5,167 nt of DNA from Spirochaetaceae bacterium (GTDB lineage: Bacteria > Spirochaetota > Spirochaetia > Treponematales > Breznakiellaceae): contig JAIRPU010000127.1 of NCBI GenBank assembly GCA_031256815.1, forward strand, positions 1-5,167. The letters run 5' to 3'. Positions 1 through 5,013 of the stretch are shown piece by piece. The first letter of the stretch is position 1. Every line of letters starts with the position of its first letter. Below the pieces are notes generated by a model. It saw only the letters and a list, made by a program, of their open reading frames with translations, made no database searches and had not been told where the DNA came from. The translations under genes were made by a program, and so were the position numbers.

Positions 1-395
1 GCTCCGTCAGACTTTCGTCCATTGCGGAATATTCTTAGCTGCTGCCTCCCGTAGGAGTTTGGGCCGTATCTCAGTCCCAATGTGGCCGTTCACCCTCTCA
101 GGCCGGCTACCTATCATAGCTTTGGTAGGCCTTTACCCCACCAACAGGCTAATAGGACGCGGGCCCATCCTCAGGCGAAGCCGAAGCTCCTTTCCTTGCT
201 ATGCCAAAGCACAGCAAAAATATTCGGTATTACCCGCTATTTCTAGCGGCTATCCCCAACCTAAGGGTAGGTCACCCACGCGTTACTCACCAGTCCGCCG
301 CTCTAGTTACCATTGCTGATAATTGCCGCTCGACTTGCATGCTTAAGACGCGCCGCCAGCGTTCGTTCTGAGCCAGGATCAAACTCTCCATGATA
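1..395 (-). rRNA. rrs: 16S ribosomal RNA, 5' part only (3' part beyond the left edge)
   Basis: This is the 5' portion of the small-subunit rRNA, read leftwards from about 395. The universal 27F site (AGAGTTTGATCCTGGCTCAG) lies at 387-368, and the 338R site (reading CTGCTGCCTCCCGTAGGAGT on the plus strand) lies near 40-60. Counting back from the E. coli position 8 equivalent at 387 puts the mature 5' end near 394-395; this is an estimate, since processing sites cannot be seen. About 395 of roughly 1,500 nt are present. The sequence just after the 27F site and the stretch before the left edge match my recollection of treponemal 16S genes, which is the basis of the taxonomic call. The plus-strand reading frame over this stretch is spurious. 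Confidence 0.98.
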
Positions 396-458
396 TATTC
401 TCTAACGCCATTGCTGGCGCCAGATACCATTTTGAGTCCGCCTGATATACTTCAGACG

Positions 459-488
459 GAGTTTTGCCATGCCAAGGCATGGCAACTC
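459..488 (-). repeat. Strong hairpin in the rRNA leader
   Basis: The arms GAGTT-TT-GCCATGC (459-472) and GCATGGCAACTC (477-488) pair over 12 bp, with a two-T bulge in the left arm and a loop of about 4 nt. Its core is a near-perfect palindrome, 464-485. It lies about 65 nt upstream of mature 16S. A role in pre-rRNA folding or processing is inferred from position. Confidence 0.7.
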
Positions 489-537
489 GTATACGCTTGA
501 AGCAGAATGAATTAAAATTCTTTCCGCTTCATGGCTG

Positions 538-563
538 CCTCGTTATTAACGAGGACTTTTTTT
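538..563 (+). terminator. Hairpin plus T-run facing away from 16S (possible antisense terminator)
   Basis: CCTCGTT (538-544) pairs with AACGAGG (548-554) around a 3-nt loop. On the plus strand it is followed two bases later by seven T (557-563). In that orientation it has the form of an intrinsic terminator and could stop antisense transcripts leaving the rRNA operon. On the rRNA strand the T-run becomes an A-run ahead of the hairpin, so it would not terminate rRNA synthesis. The short stem makes this tentative; it may simply be a leader structure. Confidence 0.35.
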
Positions 564-582
564 CCATTCCCTTCCCTAAACA

Positions 583-602
583 TCTGTGTACGAATACACA
601 GA
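583..602 (-). repeat. Perfect 8-bp leader hairpin with a UUCG loop on the rRNA strand
   Basis: TCTGTGTA (583-590) and TACACAGA (595-602) are exact inverse complements. Read on the minus strand, the transcribed strand, the loop is TTCG, the UUCG tetraloop sequence. Here it is closed by an A-U pair, not the classic C-G, so the extra stability usual for UUCG is not assured. Confidence 0.65.
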
Positions 603-671
603 GATTCTGACAAATAACACACAAATAAGGCAAATTAATTTACCGTCTTTATTTCCCCTGCTTCAAGCTCT

Positions 672-701
672 GCGGCTTCCCGCCGCCTGCTTTTTTGCAG
701 G
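672..701 (-). repeat. Two adjacent hairpins at the very start of the rRNA transcript
   Basis: CCTGC/GCAGG (686-690 and 697-701, six-base A loop on the RNA) and GCGGC/GCCGC (672-676 and 682-686) share one base and stack directly. The predicted start point is near 705, so the nascent transcript would fold within its first 35 nt. A role in early elongation or in protecting the 5' end is inference only. Confidence 0.55.
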
Positions 702-710
702 TTTTAGCAA

Positions 711-738
711 CATATACTAAATGCGCTTTTATTGTCAA
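711..738 (-). promoter_or_regulatory. Promoter of the rRNA operon
   Basis: On the minus strand a perfect -35 box TTGACA (738-733) is followed by a 16-nt spacer and TATATG (716-711) as the -10 box, which matches the consensus at four positions. The start point would fall near 704-705. Its placement fits: it is downstream of the ruvA terminator, about 310 nt upstream of mature 16S, and behind a long A/T-rich tract typical of rRNA promoters. A second, weaker promoter in the leader cannot be excluded. Confidence 0.75.
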
Positions 739-770
739 GCTCAAAACAATAAAAAATTGCAAAAAATTTA
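739..770 (-). promoter_or_regulatory. A/T-tract upstream of the rRNA promoter (UP-element-like)
   Basis: Immediately upstream of the -35 box on the minus strand are several T-runs and A/T stretches, including two runs of six T. This is the composition expected of an UP element bound by the RNA polymerase alpha-subunit C-terminal domain. The distal run (761-766) is also the U-tract of the ruvA terminator, so the two signals appear to share bases. Confidence 0.5.
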
Positions 771-810
771 GAAATTTGCACTTAACAAATGTTAAGTGCA
801 AATTTCTAAA
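761..810 (-). terminator. Intrinsic terminator of the cysS-ruvA unit, perfect 20-bp stem
   Basis: The two arms, 767-786 and 791-810, are exact inverse complements over 20 bp around a 4-nt loop (787-790). On the minus strand the stem is followed directly by six T (766-761), so it has the hallmarks of a Rho-independent terminator. The stem is A/T-rich but unusually long and without mismatch. The ruvA stop codon (808-806) lies inside the upstream arm, so terminating ribosomes would touch the hairpin. Confidence 0.9.
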
Positions 811-1405
811 CCGCGCCGCTTAAAAGCAAGATTGCATTGCGAAACACAAGGGTTTCGGCCTCCGGACTGCCTGGAAACACGCCGGCATCCTGCGCGGCGC
901 GTTCCAGAGCGGCTAAAGCGGCGCGTTTTTCGTAGCCCATTCCGGTAAGCGCATCGGCAAGTTCGCCCCAGGGCGAAGCAAGCGCCGTCCCATTCTCCTT
1001 GCCAAACACCAGCTTGCCTTTTAAGGTTAGCACCATTTTTTGCGCGGTCTTTTTGCCAAGTCCGGGCACTGCCTCCAACCTTGCCACATCGCCCGCTTCC
1101 AAAGCGCGTTCCAGTTCAGCTTGTGAAATTCCGCCCAATATTTTAAGCGCCGCTTTTGGACCAATACCTTCGACTTTTAATAATTCAAAAAAAGTTGCCC
1201 GACGGCGTTCGCTGGAAAAACCATAAAGCGTCATTGAATCTTCGCGGTGGCAAAGCCAAACCCAAACCTTAGCGCGCGACAGAGGCTCGCCCAATGCGCC
1301 AATATCCTTTGCGGGCATAAGAATTTCCCATTCGATACCGCCTGTTTCAATACAGATCGAACCGGGCGCTTTTGCGGTAATCTCACCGGAAATACTATTA
1401 AACAT
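806..1405 (-). CDS. ruvA: Holliday junction branch migration protein RuvA
   Basis: RuvA binds four-way DNA junctions as a tetramer or octamer and loads the RuvB helicase for branch migration in recombinational repair. The 199-residue product is full length for the family. Residues 1-63 form the OB-fold domain and end in the motif EDSMTLYGF, whose E55 and D56 match the acidic pin of E. coli RuvA. Two helix-hairpin-helix motifs follow: VEGIGPKAALKIL (78-90) and VPGLGKKTAQKMV (113-125). A linker leads to a C-terminal RuvB-contacting helical domain (about 145-198). The ATG overlaps the end of cysS by 8 nt (ATGTTTAA), so translation is probably coupled. No Shine-Dalgarno is visible. Neither ruvB nor ruvC is in the window. 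The stop lies in the terminator stem. Confidence 0.97.
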   Translation of the reverse strand: MFNSISGEITAKAPGSICIETGGIEWEILMPAKDIGALGEPLSRAKVWVWLCHREDSMTLYGFSSERRRATFFELLKVEGIGPKAALKILGGISQAELERALEAGDVARLEAVPGLGKKTAQKMVLTLKGKLVFGKENGTALASPWGELADALTGMGYEKRAALAALERAAQDAGVFPGSPEAETLVFRNAILLLSGAV

Positions 1406-2834
1406 TATTAAGAACGCGCCAAACAGTGCCTTTGGGAGTATCTTCCAAAATAATACCGCGATCTTTTAAAGCGGCGCGTATCGAATCGGCTTTTGCAAAA
1501 TCACGTGCTTTTTTAGCCTGCGCCCGTTCTTCAACCGCCGCTTCAATTTCCGCCGCGTCCGAAAAAGCCGCGCCTTCACCGGCCTGAGCCAAAGCTTCAC
1601 GCAGACTCAATCCAAAAACAGTGTCCATTTGAAACACCGCCCATAACATATCTTCCGGTTTAACAGTTTGGTCTTTTACAAGCCCCCATAACACGGCAAG
1701 CGCCCTTGGCGTGGAAAGATCGCTGTCTAACGCCGCATCAAAAGCATCGATGTATTCAAACACCTTTGAACCGGCAGGAGGAGGCGCTTCAGACGCAGCG
1801 GCATTTCCGGCAACTCTCTGTAAAGCTTGAACAAGTGATTTTCGTGAATTGCGCGCGCCGCTCAAATTTTCATTTGAAAACTGCAACTGGCTGCGGTAGT
1901 GCGCTCCAAGCAGGAAGTATCTGTAGTCCAGAGGAGCAAAACCTGAATCAACTAGATTTTGCAAAGTTATAAACCCGCCTGCCGACTTGGACATTTTGCC
2001 TCTGTCCAACACCAAAAACTCGTTATGAAGCCAAAATTGCACCCATGGATGCCTGCCGGTAGCGGATTCGCTTTGCGCAATTTCGTTGGTATGATGAATT
2101 TGAATGTGGTCTATGCCGCCGGCATGAATATCAAACTGTTCGCCCAAATATTTAATACTCATTGCGGAACATTCTATATGCCAGCCAGGATACCCCCTCC
2201 CCCACGGACTGTCCCATAAAAGCGCCTGGTCTTCGAATTTGCTTTTTGTAAACCACAACACAAAGTCTTGCGGATTTCGTTTGTTACCGTCTAATCCGGT
2301 TCTTGCGCCGGCTTTTAATTCATCTAATTTAAGACGGGCAAGCTCGCCGTAATAAGGAAATTTTGAAATATCAAAATAAAGATTACCGCCCGCGCTGTAA
2401 ACGCAGCCCGCCGCCTCTATTCGCTTTATTAGCGCTATCATGTCTTCGATATGCTCTGTCGCCCTGCAAACGACATTTGGACGGATTATGTTAAGCCTGT
2501 CTGTGTCGTTAAAAAATGCGCGTGTATAAAAAGCGGCTACTTCCAGTACGCTCTTGCCGCGTTCGGCAGCGCTTTTTAGCATTTTATCGTCGCCTTCGTC
2601 GTTATCGCCGGAGAGATGCCCAACGTCGGTTATGTTCATAACATGGGTAACATCGTAACCGCGCCTTCTAAGCGCGCGTACAAGGACATCGTGGGTTACA
2701 TAAGCGCGGAGATTACCAATATGCGCGTAATTATAAACAGTAGGGCCGCAGCCATAAAAACCGGCTTTTCCCGGCGTAAGGCTCTTAAAAACAGATTCTG
2801 ACCGCGTAAGCGTATTATAAAGTGTAAAAGGCAT
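1398..2834 (-). CDS. cysS: Cysteinyl-tRNA synthetase
   Basis: This class I aminoacyl-tRNA synthetase charges tRNA-Cys in the cytoplasm. From the chosen start the product has 478 residues, normal for the family. It shows HIGN (38-41, the HIGH-type signature), KMSKS (280-284) and the probable zinc ligands C29, C222, H247 and E251. The Rossmann catalytic core is followed by the stem and anticodon-binding helices, ending near the KKARDFAKADSIRAALKDRGI segment (441-461). An in-frame ATG at 2894 would add 20 residues, but I reject it: the extension does not resemble CysRS, and a good promoter (2888-2860) lies inside it. The zinc region reads IHHTNEIAQSE instead of the common FPHHENEIAQSE. The gene is first in a two-gene unit with ruvA. 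No Shine-Dalgarno is visible. Confidence 0.97.
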   Translation of the reverse strand: MPFTLYNTLTRSESVFKSLTPGKAGFYGCGPTVYNYAHIGNLRAYVTHDVLVRALRRRGYDVTHVMNITDVGHLSGDNDEGDDKMLKSAAERGKSVLEVAAFYTRAFFNDTDRLNIIRPNVVCRATEHIEDMIALIKRIEAAGCVYSAGGNLYFDISKFPYYGELARLKLDELKAGARTGLDGNKRNPQDFVLWFTKSKFEDQALLWDSPWGRGYPGWHIECSAMSIKYLGEQFDIHAGGIDHIQIHHTNEIAQSESATGRHPWVQFWLHNEFLVLDRGKMSKSAGGFITLQNLVDSGFAPLDYRYFLLGAHYRSQLQFSNENLSGARNSRKSLVQALQRVAGNAAASEAPPPAGSKVFEYIDAFDAALDSDLSTPRALAVLWGLVKDQTVKPEDMLWAVFQMDTVFGLSLREALAQAGEGAAFSDAAEIEAAVEERAQAKKARDFAKADSIRAALKDRGIILEDTPKGTVWRVLNNV

Positions 2835-2859
2835 ATTAATAATACTAACGCAAGACCGG

Positions 2860-2888
2860 TTTATATTCAAGGTGATTATACGTGTCAA
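2860..2888 (-). promoter_or_regulatory. Promoter of cysS-ruvA
   Basis: On the minus strand TTGACA (2888-2883), a 17-nt spacer and TATAAA (2865-2860) form a near-consensus sigma-70-type promoter. The start point would be near 2853, leaving a leader of roughly 19 nt before the ATG at 2834. This promoter is the main reason for rejecting the upstream ATG at 2894. Confidence 0.75.
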
Positions 2889-2955
2889 CAGCATTTATAT
2901 TTATAATTACGGCCTGCAATGATATAAGGTTTTTTACACACTATTGATATGCGCA

Positions 2956-2984
2956 TTGACATAAAGTTTATTTGCTGTTAGGCT
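2956..2984 (+). promoter_or_regulatory. Candidate promoter of xseB and the MATE gene
   Basis: A perfect TTGACA (2956-2961), a 17-nt spacer and a weak -10 TAGGCT (2979-2984, three consensus matches) point rightwards. The start point would lie near 2991, giving a leader of only about 6 nt before the xseB ATG at 2997. An 8-bp palindrome ATGCGCAT (2949-2956) touches the -35 box and could be an operator, but it is short. An alternative pair, TTGATA (2944-2949) and TTTATT (2967-2972), is also possible. Confidence 0.5.
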
Positions 2985-2996
2985 TAAACAATAATA

Positions 2997-3239
2997 ATGA
3001 AAAACTTTGAAGAACGGCTTGAAAAGCTCGAAAGTTTAGGAGAAAAAGTTCGCGACAGCAGCATCCCTCTTGATGAAGCGCTTATGGCATTTGAAGAAGG
3101 GATAAAACTCGCCAATGGACTTGAAAAAGACCTTGAAAAAGTAGAAAGCCGCATAGAAATTCTTATGAACGGGACGCAGGACGGAGAGGGCGAAAAACCG
3201 GAACTAAGCCTTTTTGACGCTGTTCCTGCCCGTCCCTAG
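2997..3239 (+). CDS. xseB: Exodeoxyribonuclease VII small subunit
   Basis: XseB is the small helical subunit that assembles in several copies on XseA to form exonuclease VII, which degrades single-stranded DNA to oligonucleotides. The 80-residue product matches the family in length and pattern: FEERLEKLESLGEKVRDSSI (4-23), then PLDEALMAFEEGIKLANGLEK and a charged helix ending in ESRIEIL. The two long amphipathic helices cover about residues 2-56. The C-terminal 20 or so residues (from about 60) look disordered. xseA is not in the window. The gene is followed after 18 nt by the MATE gene on the same strand, so they are probably cotranscribed, although the functions are unrelated. The ATG is preceded by AACAATAATA, with no Shine-Dalgarno. 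Confidence 0.93.
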   Translation: MKNFEERLEKLESLGEKVRDSSIPLDEALMAFEEGIKLANGLEKDLEKVESRIEILMNGTQDGEGEKPELSLFDAVPARP

Positions 3240-3257
3240 CGCATTAAAAATAATTAA

Positions 3258-4607
3258 ATGGGTAAAAATCTCACATCTGGAACACCAGGACTTGTTATTT
3301 TAGCGTTTGCTATTCCGCTTGTTATAGGCAACGTATTTCAACAGCTTTACAGCATGGCGGACGCATTTGTGGTAAGCCAGGAAATCGGCATTGCGGGGCT
3401 TGCAGCTATAACCAGCACGGGCAGCCTCCAGTTTCTTGTACTCGGTTTTTTAATAGGCGTTACTTCCGGCGCTTCAATAATTACCGCGCAGCGTTATGGG
3501 GCGGCAGATTCGGAAGGCGTTAGAAGGAGTTTTACAGCATCGATAATAATATGCGCTTTTATCGCGGTTGTATTGATGATAATAAGCATAAGCGTTCTGC
3601 GTCCTCTGCTTGTGCTGTTAAACACGCCGCCTGAAATTTTCGAAGGTTCATACAATTATTTTGTTATGCTGCTTTGGGGAATGCCAACGGTGCTGCTGTT
3701 CAATCTTTTATCAAATGTAATGCGGGCGGTAGGCGATTCAAAAACTCCGCTTTACTATCTTATTTTGGCATGTGTTATAAATGTTGCGTTGGATTATTTT
3801 TTTATTGGTTTTTTGGGAATGGGCGTTATTGGCGCCGGGCTTGCCACAATTATAGCGCAGCTTGTTTCCGGCCTTTTGTGCATACCCTCTATATATAAAA
3901 ATTTGCCAATGCTGCGCATTACCCGCGCCGACTGGAAACTCCCCGTTTCCGAATATATTGAGCATCTAAAAATAGCGCTGCCTGTGGGCTTTCAGTGGAG
4001 TATAATAGCGATAGGCGCTGTTGCCGTAACATTTTCGCTTAACGGGCTTGGATATGAGGCTGTAGCGGCGTTTAACATCGGGCAAAGAATAGACCAATTT
4101 GCGGGAATGCCGCTTGCTTCCTACGGGCAGGCGCTTACAACTTTTACCGCGCAAAATTATGGCGCAAAAAAATATTCACGCATCCGTACAGGCGCGGCGC
4201 AAGGCTGCCTTATCTCCTCTGCGTTTACGGTTTTAATGGGAGTTGTGTTTATAATATCAGGAGATTCTATTTCCAGAATCTTTTTAAAAGATAACGCGGT
4301 AGCGGTAGCGCTTGCCCATAAATATCTTATCATTCTTGGGGCGTTTTTTGTGCTGCTTGCGCTGCTTTACACCTGCCGTCAGGTTGTTCAAGGGATTGGC
4401 AATGCGATAATTCCTACAATTTCCGGTATTTTTGAACTTTTTATGAGAGGTTTTGCCGCGCTTGTATTAACGCGATATTTTGGATACACAGGGCTTTGTT
4501 TTGCAAGCCCGCTTGCCTTTGCCGGCGCGCTAATTCCTCTTTCCATTGGATTTTTTATAGTTCTAAAACGAATAAAACTTTTGGAACTTCGCAGCGGAAA
4601 GTTATAA
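3258..4607 (+). CDS. MATE-family multidrug/metabolite exporter
   Basis: The 449-residue membrane protein belongs to the MATE efflux family, which exports cationic drugs, metabolites or toxins using a Na+ or H+ gradient. It has about twelve hydrophobic segments (roughly 12-34, 44-74, 91-114, 131-153, 165-187, 188-212, 237-262, 265-295, 312-335, 348-371, 383-405, 410-436). The two halves are related. The N-terminal half has IGNVFQQLYSMADAFVVS (23-40, with the conserved acidic D35) and RAVGDSKTP (156-164). The C-terminal half has RIDQFAGMPLASYGQALTTF (277-296), the family segment AQNYGAKKYSRIR (298-310) and QGIGNAIIP (378-386). The start is supported by MGKNLTSGTP, which resembles the usual N-terminus. 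No signal peptide is expected. Substrate and coupling ion cannot be told. The stop is followed almost at once by a strong inverted repeat. Confidence 0.93.
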   Translation: MGKNLTSGTPGLVILAFAIPLVIGNVFQQLYSMADAFVVSQEIGIAGLAAITSTGSLQFLVLGFLIGVTSGASIITAQRYGAADSEGVRRSFTASIIICAFIAVVLMIISISVLRPLLVLLNTPPEIFEGSYNYFVMLLWGMPTVLLFNLLSNVMRAVGDSKTPLYYLILACVINVALDYFFIGFLGMGVIGAGLATIIAQLVSGLLCIPSIYKNLPMLRITRADWKLPVSEYIEHLKIALPVGFQWSIIAIGAVAVTFSLNGLGYEAVAAFNIGQRIDQFAGMPLASYGQALTTFTAQNYGAKKYSRIRTGAAQGCLISSAFTVLMGVVFIISGDSISRIFLKDNAVAVALAHKYLIILGAFFVLLALLYTCRQVVQGIGNAIIPTISGIFELFMRGFAALVLTRYFGYTGLCFASPLAFAGALIPLSIGFFIVLKRIKLLELRSGKL

Positions 4608-4609
4608 TA

Positions 4610-4633
4610 CCGGAGCAGCCGAGGCTGCTCCGG
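4610..4633 (+). repeat. 11-bp inverted repeat just after the MATE stop codon
   Basis: CCGGAGCAGCC (4610-4620) and GGCTGCTCCGG (4623-4633) are exact inverse complements with two bases between them. The repeat starts two bases after the TAA. It could act as the 3' end of the xseB-MATE mRNA or block 3' exonucleases. There is no T-run after it, so it is not a standard intrinsic terminator. Confidence 0.75.
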
Positions 4634-4636
4634 CAG

Positions 4637-4668
4637 CCCGCGAAACGGCACGACCGCGGCTTCGCGGG
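4637..4668. repeat. Island hairpin B, with two mutually exclusive folds
   Basis: CCCGCGAA (4637-4644) pairs with TTCGCGGG (4661-4668) over 8 bp around a 16-nt loop. The right arm can instead pair locally, CCGCG (4654-4658) with CGCGG (4663-4667), around a 4-nt loop. Both folds cannot form at once. Confidence 0.6.
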
Positions 4669-4681
4669 GCTTTAGCGCCAG

Positions 4682-4710
4682 CCGCGGCCTGCGCGTAGCG
4701 CCGGCCGCGG
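4682..4710. repeat. Island hairpin C, 12 bp with one mismatch and a GTA loop
   Basis: CCGCGGCC (4682-4689) pairs with GGCCGCGG (4703-4710). After a T-C mismatch the stem continues as GCGC (4691-4694) with GCGC (4698-4701) around the loop GTA. Hairpin H has the same plan: long stem, one pyrimidine mismatch, 4 bp, 3-nt loop. Confidence 0.75.
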
Positions 4711-4717
4711 AACAACG

Positions 4718-4747
4718 GCCGCCACACCGCAGGCGCGGTGTGGCGGC
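4718..4747. repeat. Island hairpin D, perfect 13-bp stem
   Basis: GCCGCCACACCGC (4718-4730) and GCGGTGTGGCGGC (4735-4747) are exact inverse complements around the 4-nt loop AGGC. Confidence 0.85.
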
Positions 4748-4752
4748 GTACG

Positions 4753-4782
4753 GCTGGCGAAACCGCACGCGGTTTCGCCAGC
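4753..4782. repeat. Island hairpin E, perfect 14-bp arms
   Basis: GCTGGCGAAACCGC (4753-4766) and GCGGTTTCGCCAGC (4769-4782) are exact inverse complements separated by two bases, and a G-T pair at 4752/4783 can extend the stem. It begins five bases after hairpin D ends. Confidence 0.85.
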
Positions 4783-4794
4783 TTGCCGGTAGAG

Positions 4795-4815
4795 GCAGCC
4801 CGCTTTGCGGGCTGC
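4795..4815. repeat. Island hairpin F, perfect 9-bp stem with a TTT loop
   Basis: GCAGCCCGC (4795-4803) and GCGGGCTGC (4807-4815) pair around TTT. A competing outer pairing, GAGGCA (4792-4797) with TGCCTC (4822-4827), is also possible. The left arm repeats a 10-base word found at 4632-4641. Confidence 0.8.
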
Positions 4816-4831
4816 TGCCGTTGCCTCCGCG

Positions 4832-4855
4832 GCCGCCTGCGGCGGGCACGCAGGC
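4832..4855. repeat. Short competing inverted repeats between hairpins F and G
   Basis: GCCGC (4832-4836) can pair with GCGGC (4839-4843), and GCCTGC (4835-4840) with GCAGGC (4850-4855). They overlap, so only one can form. The second right arm is also the outer arm of hairpin G, so this stretch could switch partners. Confidence 0.45.
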
Positions 4856-4908
4856 CTTATGTGGGAGCCGGTGTATGCTTTGCCGGCAAAGTATACACCA
4901 GCCTGCGT
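4848..4908. repeat. Island hairpin G, two-level structure
   Basis: An outer stem ACGCAGGC (4848-4855) with GCCTGCGT (4901-4908) encloses a 30-bp palindrome. Its arms, 4870-4884 and 4885-4899, match at 14 of 15 positions plus one G-T wobble (4877/4892). The palindrome has no spacer (its centre is GCCGGC), so as RNA the innermost pairs would open into a loop. As DNA it favours a cruciform or a dimeric binding site. Confidence 0.8.
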
Positions 4909-4913
4909 CCACA

Positions 4914-4944
4914 CCCCGCAAACGCACTCTGTGCTTTTGCGGGG
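4914..4944. repeat. Island hairpin H, 13 bp with one mismatch
   Basis: CCCCGCAAA (4914-4922) pairs with TTTGCGGGG (4936-4944). A C-T mismatch follows, then GCAC (4924-4927) with GTGC (4931-4934) around TCT. The plan matches hairpin C, although the sequence differs. Confidence 0.8.
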
Positions 4945-4956
4945 CCTATCGGCCAA

Positions 4957-4971
4957 CCGCGCGTAGCGCGG
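4957..4971. repeat. Island hairpin I, 6-bp stem with a GTA loop
   Basis: CCGCGC (4957-4962) and GCGCGG (4966-4971) pair around GTA. The centre repeats the 11-base word of hairpin C exactly. It is followed by the 8-bp palindrome GCGGCCGC (4968-4975), which overlaps the right arm. Confidence 0.65.
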
Positions 4972-5013
4972 CCGCAGGCGCGCTTTGCCGCTGTTTAAAA
5001 ACAATGCGCGGAT

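Larger units (their letters stand above)
396..705 (-). other. 16S rRNA transcribed leader, rich in hairpins
   Basis: This stretch of about 310 nt lies between the predicted rRNA start point and mature 16S and holds no gene. It contains a chain of inverted repeats: 672-676/682-686 (GCGGC), 686-690/697-701 (CCTGC around six T), 583-590/595-602 (8 bp), 538-544/548-554 (7 bp), 499-508 with 517-530 (two 5-bp segments separated by a 4-nt bulge), 459-472 with 477-488 (12 bp with a 2-nt bulge), 437-445/452-460 (8 of 9 pairs) and 406-410/415-419 (5 bp). rRNA leaders commonly fold, recruit antitermination factors and are cut by RNase III. I infer the same role here, but found no convincing boxA. The partner strand that would pair with the leader lies beyond 16S, outside the window. 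Confidence 0.75.
4610..4990. repeat. GC-rich island of consecutive palindromes (no gene)
   Basis: About 380 bp are built almost entirely of neighbouring inverted repeats, listed separately here. Base composition jumps well above that of the neighbouring genes; for example, 49 of the 60 bases at 4681-4740 are G or C. Short words recur: GCGCGTAGCGC at 4691-4701 and 4959-4969, CCGCAGGCGCG at 4727-4737 and 4972-4982, GGCAGCCCGC at 4632-4641 and 4794-4803, and CGAAAC(G/C)GCACG at 4641-4652 and 4758-4769. Reading frames on both strands cross it, but they read through the palindromes as Arg/Ala/Gly/Pro-rich text and overlap each other, so I do not call genes. It may be a cluster of mobile palindromic elements, a structured RNA or a DNA-structural site. 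I do not recognise the family. Confidence 0.8.

Noticed and set aside
59..319. 86-codon plus-strand ORF over the 16S gene
   Set aside because: It is antisense to highly conserved rRNA sequence, a typical spurious frame.
620..640. boxA-like antitermination site in the rRNA leader (TTTGCCTTATTTG on the minus strand)
   Set aside because: Similarity to known boxA sequences is too weak to call without comparing other rRNA operons.
642..668. Second rRNA promoter in the leader (TTGAAG, 18-nt spacer, TAAATT on the minus strand)
   Set aside because: Both boxes match the consensus at only four positions and the spacer is suboptimal. It is not distinguishable from chance in A/T-rich sequence.
2835..2894. 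N-terminal extension of cysS from the in-frame ATG at 2894
   Set aside because: The 20 extra residues do not resemble CysRS, and a near-consensus promoter (2888-2860) lies inside this stretch. The start at 2834 gives the usual MPFTLYNTLTR beginning.
4610..4633. Rho-independent terminator of the MATE gene
   Set aside because: The stem is strong, but it is followed by CAGCCCG with no T-run. It is kept as an inverted repeat only.
4682..4971. REP/BIME elements, suggested by GTAG within GCGCGTAGCGC
   Set aside because: In REP elements GTAG sits at the 5' foot of the palindrome; here it lies in the loop. No RAYT-type transposase gene is in the window.
4610..4990. CRISPR array
   Set aside because: There is no regular repeat-spacer pattern: the hairpins differ in sequence and length, and no cas gene is nearby.
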